Assembly (NCBI RefSeq): GCF_008728635.1 | Contig: NZ_CP044285.1 | Coordinates: forward strand, 3,038,001-3,102,000 | Source of the DNA: Hymenobacter baengnokdamensis | GTDB taxonomy: Bacteria > Bacteroidota > Bacteroidia > Cytophagales > Hymenobacteraceae | Length of the DNA stretch: 64,000 nucleotides | Direction of reading: 5' to 3' | In this document: one piece after another, positions 17,249 to 25,518 of the stretch | How the letters are laid out: each line of letters starts with the position of its first letter | Position numbering within the stretch: the stretch's first letter is position 1 | Notes under the pieces: generated by a model | What the model saw: the letters and a program-made list of their open reading frames with translations, nothing else | Told to the model about the DNA's origin: nothing | The model's database searches: none | Translations under genes and position numbers: made by a program

Positions 17249-18250
17249 TTAGGCGTGTTGGCTCTCCTCCAGTACTTTTTCTACCCAGCCCTTACCCCAT
17301 TCTTCCAGCTCCTGGGCCGTCCAGAGCTGCGGGTAGAAGATACGGCGCTGAAACTTGGGAGGCAGGTAGTTACGCCAGTTGGTGCCGCCCGTGGCGGGCA
17401 CGTCGGTAGGAGCCCGCTGGAGGTAGCGCACGGCCGACTTGTAGTGCATCAGCGGCCAGTTCACATTTACGTTCACATCGAGCTGCTTGAGGGCGCGCAG
17501 CAGGCGCGGGTGGCGGCGGTCGGCTTCGGGCAGGCGCTGCACCACGGCCCAGGCATTGCGGTGCTCATAGTGGCGGGCATGGGCCACGAGCTGACCGCTG
17601 TACTTGCGCTCAAACTCTAGCAGCGTCAGGGCTTTGGCCCCGGTTTCTTCTACCGTGGCGCCAGCCTGCCAGTAGATGCAGCCCATAAACTCTTCGTGCG
17701 TCGGCGCATCGCCCAGCAGGCGGCGCTTTTCGGCAGGAACCAGGTTTTCGAGGGCTGTGCTGGCAATTTCGATAAAGCGGTACTGCACGCTCTGGAAGCC
17801 CGAGGCCGGCATCAGACTCATCCGAAACTGCAGAAACTGCTGCTTGTCCATGCCGTCCACCATCACGTCGAACGAGTCGATAAGGCTCTCGAAGTAGCGG
17901 TTTACCCGGCCCAGACGCAGCACTACTTCGCCCAGCGTGGGCGTTTGCAGCTCGCCCAGCTGCTCATACTCGTGCAGGCAAAGCTTGAAGTACAGCTCCG
18001 TAATCTGGTGATAGAGAATGAAGATGGTTTCGTCGGGAAACTTTGTAAGCGGCCGTTGCAGACTCAGTAGTGTATCGAGCTCGATATAGTCCCAATAGTT
18101 TATATAGTCAGCGTGATAGAGCCCCTCGAGGTAAGCGCTCAGGTCTTGCCCATCGGCGGCGTAGCGGGCCTGCAGGCGGCGCAGCTGCGCCAGCACAGCA
18201 GGTGAAAACTCGGCCTCGGTGGGAACGTCGGAAGCAAGCGAAAGAGCCAT
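17249..18250 (-). CDS. kynA: tryptophan 2,3-dioxygenase
   Basis: 333 residues from ATG 18250. Motifs HADYINYWDYIELDTLLSLQ, DETIFILYHQITELYFKLCLHE (substrate and haem-binding region), SGFQSVQYRFIE and the C-terminal LPPKFQRRIFYP are typical of haem-dependent TDO. It opens tryptophan to N-formylkynurenine. Other kynurenine pathway genes are not in the window. An upstream in-frame start at 18352 adds 34 residues unlike the family. Confidence 0.94.
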   Translation of the reverse strand: MALSLASDVPTEAEFSPAVLAQLRRLQARYAADGQDLSAYLEGLYHADYINYWDYIELDTLLSLQRPLTKFPDETIFILYHQITELYFKLCLHEYEQLGELQTPTLGEVVLRLGRVNRYFESLIDSFDVMVDGMDKQQFLQFRMSLMPASGFQSVQYRFIEIASTALENLVPAEKRRLLGDAPTHEEFMGCIYWQAGATVEETGAKALTLLEFERKYSGQLVAHARHYEHRNAWAVVQRLPEADRRHPRLLRALKQLDVNVNVNWPLMHYKSAVRYLQRAPTDVPATGGTNWRNYLPPKFQRRIFYPQLWTAQELEEWGKGWVEKVLEESQHA

Positions 18251-18322
18251 TGGCAGAACAATAGTAAGCGCGCAAATATCGGCAGTCGTGGCCGGGCACG
18301 TGGCACATCGCCCCTCAGCCGC

Positions 18323-18330
18323 TACTTTTG
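18323..18330 (+). promoter_or_regulatory. candidate -7 element TACTTTTG
   Basis: TAnnTTTG match 96 bases before the sdaAB ATG, in the divergent kynA/sdaAB spacer. Confidence 0.4.
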
Positions 18331-18425
18331 GGGTGATGAGGTGATGAAGCAAGGAGGCGGAAAGAGCAGCCCGACCAGCTGCCTCCCTTTTTTGCGCTTT
18401 GTCGCCTGCTGTTAGCTACCAGAAA

Positions 18426-19102
18426 ATGGCCGAAAAATCCAGTATTTTCGATATGATTGGTCCCGTGATGATAGGGCCCAGCTCGTCGCACACGGCCGGC
18501 GTTGTGCGCATTGCGCGGGCCGCCATCCGCATCCTGGGCGCGCTGCCCAGCGAGGCGGTTATCACGTTTTACAACTCATTTGCCCGCACCTACGAAGGGC
18601 ACGGCTCCGACCGCGCCATCGTGGCCGGGCTGCTGGGCTACGCCACCGACGATACGCGTATTCGCACGGCCTTCGACTACGCCGCCGAGGCCGGGCTGAA
18701 GTACACCTTTCAGAGCGTGGGCAATGCCTCCACGCTGCACCCTAATACCATTAAGCTCAACCTTACCAGCCCCGATGGCCACCGCGTAGAAGTGGTGGGC
18801 CAGAGCCGGGGGGCGGCGTTATCCGCATTGTGGAGGTCGATGGCTTCGGCTGCGACTTTTCGGGCTCGCTGCACACGCTTATCGTCGATGCCCACGACGT
18901 ACCCGGCTCCATTGCCTTTATCGCGTCGGTAATTGCCCATGATGACTGCAATATTGCCACCATGTTCGTCTCGCGCAAAGGTAAAAATGAGGCTGCCCGG
19001 CAGTTTATTGAAATGGATAGTCCAATCAAAGACCTCACGCTGGCTTACTTGCGGAATCTAAGCTGGGTGCAGCGCATTACCTACATCCCGACGTTGGAAT
19101 GA
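18426..19102 (+). pseudogene. sdaAB: L-serine ammonia-lyase beta subunit, frameshifted
   Basis: The first frame (18426 to about 18808) gives SSIFDMIGPVMIGPSSSHTAG and FYNSFARTYEGHGSDRAI, the SdaA beta domain. The family continuation GGGVIRIVEVDGFGCDFSG and the ACT-like domain (VDAHDVPGSIAFIASVIA) are in another frame up to 19102. Adding one G to the six-G run at 18808-18813 restores SRGGGVIRIVEVDG exactly. So this is either a single-base loss, a slippage site or a sequencing error. The alpha subunit gene is not adjacent. Intact, the protein would help convert L-serine to pyruvate and ammonia. Confidence 0.85.
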
Positions 19103-19219
19103 GGCGTAGCGCCACTGCTGATAGGCAAGGTGAAAAAAGGTGAACGCTCGTAATGCCTCGGGCGCTCCGGCGATAAAGGCCGCAGCTAAAGCAACTGCCT
19201 GCGCTGGGCATAAAAAACC

Positions 19220-19251
19220 GGCCACCCAACGCACTTTTTCGCCTGGTGGCC
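19220..19251. other. weak hairpin in sdaAB-tolC gap
   Basis: GGCCACC and GGTGGCC separated by 18 bases, within the 181-base gap 19103-19283. The gap also holds a GGCGTAGCGCC palindrome just after the sdaAB stop. Possible terminator, without a T run. Confidence 0.3.
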
Positions 19252-19283
19252 CTCGTTTCCCAACTATTTAGCTCTTTCCTGAT

Positions 19284-20834
19284 ATGACTGCAAAAAGTAC
19301 TTGTTATTCGCTGCGGGCGGCCTTTGGGCTGGCGGGCGTGCTGGCCGCCGGGCCAGTGTTCGCCCAAACTACCCAGGATGCGCGTCCGGCTTCGCCGCCT
19401 GCGGCGGCCCTTGGCTCACCCGCCGTGGCTGCCACCGGCCCCTGGGGCCTGCAGCGCGCCGTCGATTATGCTCTCGAACATAACTTGGGCGTGCGCCTCA
19501 ACCAGCTCACGGCCCAGGGCAATGCCCAGGTGCTGCGCCAGAGCAAGGCCGCCCTGCTGCCCACCGCCAACCTTAACGGCACCCAAAACTGGCAGTACGG
19601 CACCAGCGTCAATCCGCTCACATTTCAGTTTCAAAGCCAGACGGTGCGGGCCAACAATTTTTCGGGCGTTACGCAGTTCGTGCTGTTTCAGGGTTTTCAG
19701 CTGCGCAATACCATCAAGCGCAACGTGCTCGATTATGAAGCCAGCGTACAGGATGTTGAGAAGGCCCGCAACGACCTGAGCCTTAACGTAGCCGGGCAGT
19801 TCTTGCAACTCGTGCTGGCCCAGGAGCTGGTGCGCGCCAACCAGTTTTACGTGACGCGCGACCAGGACCAGATTGCCCGCACCAAGCTGTTGCTGAAAGC
19901 CGGCAGTATCCCGGAAAGCACGCTGCTCGACAGCCAGAGCCAGCTAGCTACCGACGAGCTGAACGTGGTAACGGCCCAGAACCAGGCCGACCTGGCCCGG
20001 CTAGCCCTGCTGCAATTGCTCAACATCGACCCGGCTACCGCCAAGGGCTTTACCGTAGAGGTGCCCGACCTGCCCGACCCCGACGAGGAAGCGCCGTATT
20101 CACTCGACCTCAACCAGGTGTACCAGACGGCCTCCAGCACCATGCCCGAAATTAAGGCCGCCGAGCTGCGCGTGCAAAGCGCCCGTCGCAGCATCGACCT
20201 GGCTAAGGGGGGCTACTACCCACGCTTGGCCTTCACGGGGCAGATTTTTACGGGCTACTCGTCGTCGTCAGTATCGCAGGTGCGTACCGGAGTCTCGGCC
20301 GGCTCCAGCGTTCCCCTCAACATTCTGGATGCCAGCGGTAACCCCGTGCCAGGCACCTCGGGCTATACTGTGGTGCTGCCCGGTCAGCCTATTTACGAAG
20401 CGTTACCTGTGCGGTACCTCGACCAGCTAAACAACAACCTTGGTAAGTCCATTAGCTTTGGTCTTTCGGTGCCCATTCTTAACGGCTTGCAGGTGCGCAC
20501 CAGCGTACAGCGCGCCATCATCAACGAGCAGGCCAACTCGGTGCGCGCCGAGCAGGCCCGCCTCACGCTGCGCCAGAGCATTGAGCAGGCCTATGCCGAC
20601 GCCCGCGCTGCGCAGCTACAGTATGCAGCGGCCAAGCGCCAGGTAGCGGCCCTTACCCTGACGCAGCGCAACTCGGAAATCCGCTTTAACAACGGCCTGC
20701 TTAGCGGTACCGAGTTTAACATTGCCAAGAATAACCTCAACTACGCCGTTTCGAATCAGATACAGGCTAAGTACACCTTCATCTTCCGGCGCAAGGTGCT
20801 GGACTTTTACCAGGGCCGCCCACTGGCTTTGTAG
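19284..20834 (+). CDS. TolC-family outer membrane efflux protein
   Basis: 516 residues with a signal peptide ending VFAQ. Two OEP repeats: WGLQRAVDYALEHNLGVRLNQLTAQG at about 52-77, and the second beginning around SLDLNQVYQTASSTMPEIKAAELRVQSARRSI. Long coiled-coil helices match the TolC barrel-tunnel. It forms the outer membrane exit of a tripartite pump or type I exporter, with the HlyD-like adaptor 111 bases downstream. No inner membrane pump follows, so that subunit must lie elsewhere. Confidence 0.92.
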   Translation: MTAKSTCYSLRAAFGLAGVLAAGPVFAQTTQDARPASPPAAALGSPAVAATGPWGLQRAVDYALEHNLGVRLNQLTAQGNAQVLRQSKAALLPTANLNGTQNWQYGTSVNPLTFQFQSQTVRANNFSGVTQFVLFQGFQLRNTIKRNVLDYEASVQDVEKARNDLSLNVAGQFLQLVLAQELVRANQFYVTRDQDQIARTKLLLKAGSIPESTLLDSQSQLATDELNVVTAQNQADLARLALLQLLNIDPATAKGFTVEVPDLPDPDEEAPYSLDLNQVYQTASSTMPEIKAAELRVQSARRSIDLAKGGYYPRLAFTGQIFTGYSSSSVSQVRTGVSAGSSVPLNILDASGNPVPGTSGYTVVLPGQPIYEALPVRYLDQLNNNLGKSISFGLSVPILNGLQVRTSVQRAIINEQANSVRAEQARLTLRQSIEQAYADARAAQLQYAAAKRQVAALTLTQRNSEIRFNNGLLSGTEFNIAKNNLNYAVSNQIQAKYTFIFRRKVLDFYQGRPLAL

Positions 20835-20945
20835 TTCTGGTCAAAAAACACCCCTCATGCCGGGAATTGCCCGCCTTATTCTCCCGCTTACGCCTATGGC
20901 TGCCCGCAACAAGCTCCGGCCGGCGCAGCCCGACCGACTTTCTCT

Positions 20946-22352
20946 ATGAAAAATAATCGACTCCTTATTATTCTGGCTGTGGCCGTGGTCGTGCTCATTG
21001 GCGGCTACGCGCTGGCTAAGAAAAAAGGCTGGGTAGGCAAGCCTACCGGCACCGAAATCACCGCCGCTACTGCTGGCCCGGCTACTATCGTGGAGAAGGT
21101 CAGTGCCTCGGGCAAGGTGCAGCCCGAAACGGAAGTTAAAATCTCGCCCGACGTTTCGGGCGAGATTATTGAGCTCTACGTGCAGGAGGGCGACTCGGTG
21201 AAGAAGGGCCAGCTGCTGCTGCGCATCCGGCCCGATAACTACCTGGCTATGGTGAGCCAGCAGTCGGCCGCCGTGGGTACCCAGCGGGCCAACGTAGGCC
21301 AGGCCCAGGCCCAGCTGGAGCAGCAGGCCGCCAATGCCAGACAAACCGAGCTGACCTATCGCCGGCAGGCTTCGCTATATAAGCAAAAGGTAATATCGCA
21401 GTCGGACTACGAGGCGGCCCAGGCGGCCTACAATGCCTCGCAGGAGCAGCTCAAAGCCATTCGGGCGCAGATAAAGGCGGCCCAGAGCACCGTGCGCAGC
21501 GCTCAGGCCGGCTTGCAGGAAGCACAAAAGAATCTTAATAAAACCACTATCTATGCCCCGGTGAGCGGCACCGTGAGCAAGCTCAACGTGAAAAAGGGCG
21601 AGCGCGTGGTCGGCACTACCCAGATGGCCGGCACCGAAATTATGCGCATTGCCAACCTCAACAACATGGAGGTGCGCGTGAGCGTGAATGAGAACGACAT
21701 TATCCGGGTGCAGCTCGGCGACTCGGCCGACGTGGAAGTTGATTCTTACACTACTAAAAATGAGAAGTTTAAGGGAATTGTAACGGCCATTGCCAACACG
21801 GCCAAGGACGCGCTGACTGCCGAGGCAGTCACCGAGTTTGAGGTGCGGGTGCGCCTGCTGCCGGCTTCGTACCAGCATCTCGTCAAGGCCGGCCCTAATG
21901 GGCACGCTACTGTGCCCTTCCGGCCGGGTATGACGGCTTCCGTCGACATCATTGCCGACCGCAAGAGCGGGGTGCTAAGTGTGCCGCTGGCCGCCGTAAC
22001 TACCCGCTCCGATTCGGCGGCTACCAAAGCCAGCCAGGGCGGCGGGGTGCGCGTGGGCGGCCGGGGCGGCGGGTCGGCCCAGGCAGTCGACAATACCAAA
22101 GCGGCCCCCAAGGCTGATATTAAGGAAGTGGTATTTGTCATAAAAGATGGCAAAGCCGTGCTGACGCCCGTAAAAACCGGCATCAGCGACTTTCAGAATA
22201 TTGAAATTGTGAGCGGCATTGCGGCGGGCACGCAGGTGGCGAGCGGCCCGTTTCGCGCCGTGTCCAAAACCCTTAAGGATGGCGCGCCGGTAGTGGTGAA
22301 AGATGCCGCCAGCCTCAGCAAAGAGGCCCTGGCCGATACTCCGGCCAAATAG
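20946..22352 (+). CDS. HlyD/MacA-type efflux periplasmic adaptor
   Basis: 468 residues. One N-terminal membrane helix (about 5-23), a biotinyl/lipoyl-like half (SGKVQPETEVKISPDVSGEIIELYVQEGDSVKKGQ), a long coiled-coil hairpin (about 100-195), the matching lipoyl half (TIYAPVSGTVSKLNVKKGERV) and a beta-barrel domain. A Gly/Arg-rich insert (GGGVRVGGRGGGSAQ, about 360-375) lies before the membrane-proximal domain. Likely the MacA-like adaptor joining TolC to an ABC or RND pump. A 12-bp perfect inverted repeat sits inside its coding sequence at 21140-21167. Confidence 0.92.
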   Translation: MKNNRLLIILAVAVVVLIGGYALAKKKGWVGKPTGTEITAATAGPATIVEKVSASGKVQPETEVKISPDVSGEIIELYVQEGDSVKKGQLLLRIRPDNYLAMVSQQSAAVGTQRANVGQAQAQLEQQAANARQTELTYRRQASLYKQKVISQSDYEAAQAAYNASQEQLKAIRAQIKAAQSTVRSAQAGLQEAQKNLNKTTIYAPVSGTVSKLNVKKGERVVGTTQMAGTEIMRIANLNNMEVRVSVNENDIIRVQLGDSADVEVDSYTTKNEKFKGIVTAIANTAKDALTAEAVTEFEVRVRLLPASYQHLVKAGPNGHATVPFRPGMTASVDIIADRKSGVLSVPLAAVTTRSDSAATKASQGGGVRVGGRGGGSAQAVDNTKAAPKADIKEVVFVIKDGKAVLTPVKTGISDFQNIEIVSGIAAGTQVASGPFRAVSKTLKDGAPVVVKDAASLSKEALADTPAK

Positions 22353-22411
22353 CGGCACAATTTCCTGTCTTTGTAGCCGGTTTGGCTAGCTTTGAAAAGG
22401 ACGATTTTCGT

Positions 22412-22446
22412 AAGAGCGAGTCGGCGCAAGCTGGCTCGCTCTTTTT
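22412..22446 (+). terminator. terminator or leader hairpin just before PAP2 ATG
   Basis: Arms AGAGCGAG and CTCGCTCT with inner partial pairing, followed by TTTTT. It ends 8 bases before the next ATG. A TAnnTTTG element (TAGCTTTG, 22387-22394) lies directly upstream, so the hairpin may either end the efflux operon or sit in the leader of the PAP2 gene. Confidence 0.7.
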
Positions 22447-22453
22447 ATTATAT

Positions 22454-23296
22454 ATGAAAAAAATTATTATTAATTGCAAGGTGCTGGTCTTATCGCTGAG
22501 CCTGCTCGGCGGTCAGGTGCGGGCGCAAACTGCGCCGGTGGTGACGGCCGATACGACGCTCCATAAGTATCAGACGCCGCAGGGCACGCCACCCGTGCCC
22601 TGGTACCGGGGCAAGCTCGTGCGGGCCAGTATCGTGCCGGCCGTGCTCATCGGCTACGGCATCAGCGTGGTAGGCGACCACGGCTGGTACTCCTCGTACC
22701 AGGCCAAGGCCGACCTGCAGCGCCACTTTCCGAATTTTAATAACCACCTCGACGACTACCTGCAATGGTCGCCCTACCTGGAGCTGGGCGGCGTGCTGCT
22801 GGCGGGCGTCGAGAGCCGCAACGACCGCGTAAACCTGGCGCTCATCCTGGTCAAGTCGGAGGCTCTGATGCTGGGCTCGGTTTACATTATCAAAACTGCC
22901 ACCCAGCACGAGCGGCCCGATGGCTCCGATAAGCTCTCGTTTCCGTCGGGCCACACGGCGCAGGCGTTTCTGGCCGCCAGCATCGTGCACACCGAGCTGC
23001 GCGAAAAAAGCCAGTGGTACGGCATCGGCGCGTACACGCTGGCCACGACGGTCGGCGCGTTTCGAATGCTGAATAACAAGCACTGGGAAGCCGACGTATT
23101 TGCCGGCGCCGGCGTGGGCATCTTGTCGGCGCACCTGTCGTACCTATCGCACCGCCACCGCTGGGGCCAGCACCCGGCTGACCGGCCGGGCGTAGGCCTG
23201 GCCTTGCCGAAGGTGGAAAAGCCCATCTGGCGGGTTAGCCCTACCGTGCTGCCGGGCGGCGCGATGGGGCTGAATGTGAGCTGGCGGGCGAAGTAG
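22454..23296 (+). CDS. secreted PAP2 superfamily phosphatase
   Basis: 280 residues with a signal peptide ending VRAQ. PAP2 motifs: KTATQHERPDGSDKLSFPSGHTAQAF (C1/C2 with catalytic His) and NNKHWEADVFAGAGVG (C3). Unlike the PAP2 at 12178 it has an N-terminal export signal and a long N-terminal domain, as in the LpxE/outer-envelope type. Likely dephosphorylates lipid A or an undecaprenyl carrier. The ATG at 22454 gives the signal peptide; an upstream TTG frame is open but adds 24 unlikely residues. Confidence 0.88.
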   Translation: MKKIIINCKVLVLSLSLLGGQVRAQTAPVVTADTTLHKYQTPQGTPPVPWYRGKLVRASIVPAVLIGYGISVVGDHGWYSSYQAKADLQRHFPNFNNHLDDYLQWSPYLELGGVLLAGVESRNDRVNLALILVKSEALMLGSVYIIKTATQHERPDGSDKLSFPSGHTAQAFLAASIVHTELREKSQWYGIGAYTLATTVGAFRMLNNKHWEADVFAGAGVGILSAHLSYLSHRHRWGQHPADRPGVGLALPKVEKPIWRVSPTVLPGGAMGLNVSWRAK

Positions 23297-23301
23297 CGCG
23301 C

Positions 23302-24780
23302 TTACCCGAATATCTTCACCTGCTCGCCCTTGCGCTTGGTCCGCACGTGGTTGCGGATAATCTGCTGCACATCTTTATTATCGGCGTAAGGCTGCACTGC
23401 CCCGCGAAAATCGGTGATTTTACGGGCCGTAAACGTCTCATCGACGTAGCCGAAACCGAGGTAGCGGCCATTCTCGACCACTACCAGCGATTTCTCATCG
23501 GCGCGTCGGCCGGGGCCAACTACCACGAACGACTCGTGCTCGTAGGTAATGCTGTCGATGGCGGCGTCTACGCGCTCGTTGTAGCTTTCGGGTGGCTCCT
23601 GGCCCACGCACGCGCCCTGGCACTGATGTACCTGGTAAGCAAAGCACGAGCCATCGGTTTTGTATAAGCCGCAAAGCTTTTGGCAAAGGTTGTATTTGCT
23701 AACCTTGTGATAGAGAAAGCCCTGGGCCTTATACTGGTTGCCCAGCGCAATAATCGGAATCTCCGAGTTGCGCGCGTCGGCGCGGCCATAAAACAGGCGC
23801 TTATAGCCCTGCTCGTCGGTTTTGAGGTAGATGCCGGCCGGAAACACCGAGCGCCGCTGCGCCCGGTTGTAGGCCGGCTTGAGCTGCTTGATGAGGTGCG
23901 ACTCGTAGAGCAGCGCCACCAGCTCCGAGCCGGTCAGTTCCCAGGTGATATCGGCAATGGAGTTCTTGAAGTCCAAGCTCTTGCGCGATTTTACATCGAC
24001 CGCAAAGTGCTGCTGAATACGCTTGTAGATATTAATGCTCTTGCCCACGTAGATAACCTCGCCGGCTTCGTTGTGGAAGTAGTACACGCCCGTTTCCTGG
24101 GGCAGCGAGGCCACCTTCTCGGGCGTGATGAGCGGCGGCAGCAGCGCCGTTTTGATGGCCTGCGCCATGGCGGCCACGCGGCGCGAACTAGGCTTCTTCT
24201 CGGCCGGCACGCTCCGGCCGGCCGGGGCCAGGGCATCGACGCGGGCCAGCGCGTCGGCCGCTGTGGCCTCGGCCGCGTCGCTGGCCTGGGTTATCTTCAG
24301 CAGGCGGTCAAACAGGATGGCCGTGGCCTCGGCATCACCGGCCGCGCGGTGCCGTCCTTCGAGCGGAATGCCGATATTCTGGCACAGCTTACCCAGGCTA
24401 TAGCTGGGCTGGCCGGGTATCAGCGAGCGGCTCAGGCGCACGGTGCAGAGCGTTTTGCGCGAGTAGTTGTAGCCCAGGTCGGCAAACTCCTTCTTAAGAA
24501 AAGAATAGTCAAATCGCACGTTATGAGCTACAAACACGCAGCCCTCAGTCATTTCCACTACTTTACGGGCTACTTCATGGAAGCGTGGCGCTCCGGCTAC
24601 CATGTCGTTGGTAATACCGGTAAGCTGCGTGATGAAGGGCGGAATAGCGCGGCCAGGATTAACGAGCGTCGTATAGGAGTCTACCACCCGCTGGCCGTCG
24701 TGCACGAAAATAGCCAGCTCCGTGATGCGGTCATTGGCCGGCTGGCCACCGGTGGTTTCGAGGTCGATAATGGCGTACAA
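23302..24780 (-). CDS. DEDDh exonuclease fused to GIY-YIG endonuclease domain
   Basis: 492 residues from TTG 24780 (MYAIIDLETTGG). Residues 1-170 are a DnaQ-like 3'-5' exonuclease with DLETTG, HNVRFDYSFL and HRAAGDAEA motifs. Residues about 225-305 form a GIY-YIG nuclease (TGVYYFHNEAGEVIYVGKSINIYKRIQQHF) as in UvrC/Cho, and the remainder is UvrC-like middle sequence with Cys-rich LCQKLCGLYKTDGSCFAYQVHQCQGAC. The pairing suggests a nuclease in DNA repair or nick processing. It ends 6 bases from the convergent PAP2 gene. Confidence 0.88.
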   Translation of the reverse strand: MYAIIDLETTGGQPANDRITELAIFVHDGQRVVDSYTTLVNPGRAIPPFITQLTGITNDMVAGAPRFHEVARKVVEMTEGCVFVAHNVRFDYSFLKKEFADLGYNYSRKTLCTVRLSRSLIPGQPSYSLGKLCQNIGIPLEGRHRAAGDAEATAILFDRLLKITQASDAAEATAADALARVDALAPAGRSVPAEKKPSSRRVAAMAQAIKTALLPPLITPEKVASLPQETGVYYFHNEAGEVIYVGKSINIYKRIQQHFAVDVKSRKSLDFKNSIADITWELTGSELVALLYESHLIKQLKPAYNRAQRRSVFPAGIYLKTDEQGYKRLFYGRADARNSEIPIIALGNQYKAQGFLYHKVSKYNLCQKLCGLYKTDGSCFAYQVHQCQGACVGQEPPESYNERVDAAIDSITYEHESFVVVGPGRRADEKSLVVVENGRYLGFGYVDETFTARKITDFRGAVQPYADNKDVQQIIRNHVRTKRKGEQVKIFG

Positions 24781-24848
24781 AGGCGCGAGGATAGGAGGGA
24801 GAGCAAGTAGAACAAAGTTAAGGCCCCGGTTAGTTGCCGGCCGGGCAC

Positions 24849-24882
24849 GAAAAAGCCCCCCGAAGTAATTCGGCGGGCTTTT
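24849..24882. terminator. hairpin with A/T flanks
   Basis: AAAAGCCCcCCGAA and TTCGGcGGGCTTTT around GTAA, 69 bases upstream of the exonuclease start and 52 bases beyond the PA2169 stop. It most likely terminates the minus-strand PA2169 gene. Confidence 0.8.
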
Positions 24883-24888
24883 CTTCAC

Positions 24889-24932
24889 TAACTAACGGCT
24901 ACTGATTAGTCGCTGGTGATTAGCTACCAGGC
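24889..24932. repeat. dispersed simple-sequence repeat (TAACTAAC/GATTAG units)
   Basis: Phrase built of CTAACTAACGG, CTGATTAGTC and TGATTAGCTA between the hairpin and the PA2169 stop, resembling the arms at 49313-49400. Confidence 0.4.
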
Positions 24933-24933
24933 A

Positions 24934-25395
24934 TTACTTTGCCTTATTCATAGCCAGCCAGTTTTTGGCTTGCAAAATAGCGTCGTGCTGCTGCTGGAAT
25001 ACCGTTTTGGCACCGGCTGGCACATCGGTGGAGGCCAGTACCGTTTCGTAAGCTTTCAGAGCCGTGGCTTCGCCGGTTTCGGCAGCTTCGAGCACGGCCG
25101 AGTCGCTCTGGCCCGTAATGGCCGACTTGATGTTAATCCAGCCACGGTGCACCGCGGCGGCCGCATCGGTAGCTACGCTCTCAACGGTCGTGTCGTGCTT
25201 GGTTTCCATACCATACTGCTTGGCGTAGCCTTCGAGGTCGGCAACAAAATGCGCACGCTGCTGCGAAAACTCGCCGAGCTTGGCTTTCAGCTCGGGGCTT
25301 TTTACTTCCTCAGCTGCTTCCTGGTAGCCTTTTACGGAGGTACGGTTGAGATTCAGAATGTCGGTAAGGGCGCGGGCAATGGTCTCGTTAGCCAT
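24934..25395 (-). CDS. PA2169 family four-helix-bundle protein (DUF2383)
   Basis: 153 residues, all helical: LTDILNLNRTSVKGYQEAAEEVKSPELKAKL, then helices with Glu/His spaced as in ferritin-like bundles, ending VFQQQHDAILQAKNWLAMNKAK. This matches the PA2169/DUF2383 family, small stress-associated proteins of unknown function. Upstream by 123 bases is the AI-2E permease on the same strand. Confidence 0.85.
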   Translation of the reverse strand: MANETIARALTDILNLNRTSVKGYQEAAEEVKSPELKAKLGEFSQQRAHFVADLEGYAKQYGMETKHDTTVESVATDAAAAVHRGWINIKSAITGQSDSAVLEAAETGEATALKAYETVLASTDVPAGAKTVFQQQHDAILQAKNWLAMNKAK

Positions 25396-25518
25396 AATAC
25401 GTTGTACTTGATTGACTGAGTGGAAAAGGAGAGTAGCTGCCCAAAAGCGGCAGCTTCCTTTCGCTGTACGTGTGCTGCCCAGCCCTGGGTTTCATAGTGC
25501 CCGCCAATCGGGCGTCGC

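Noticed and set aside
12178..23296. Paralogous duplication of the two PAP2 genes
   Set aside because: They share only the PAP2 motifs; lengths, signal peptide and topology differ too much for a recent duplication.
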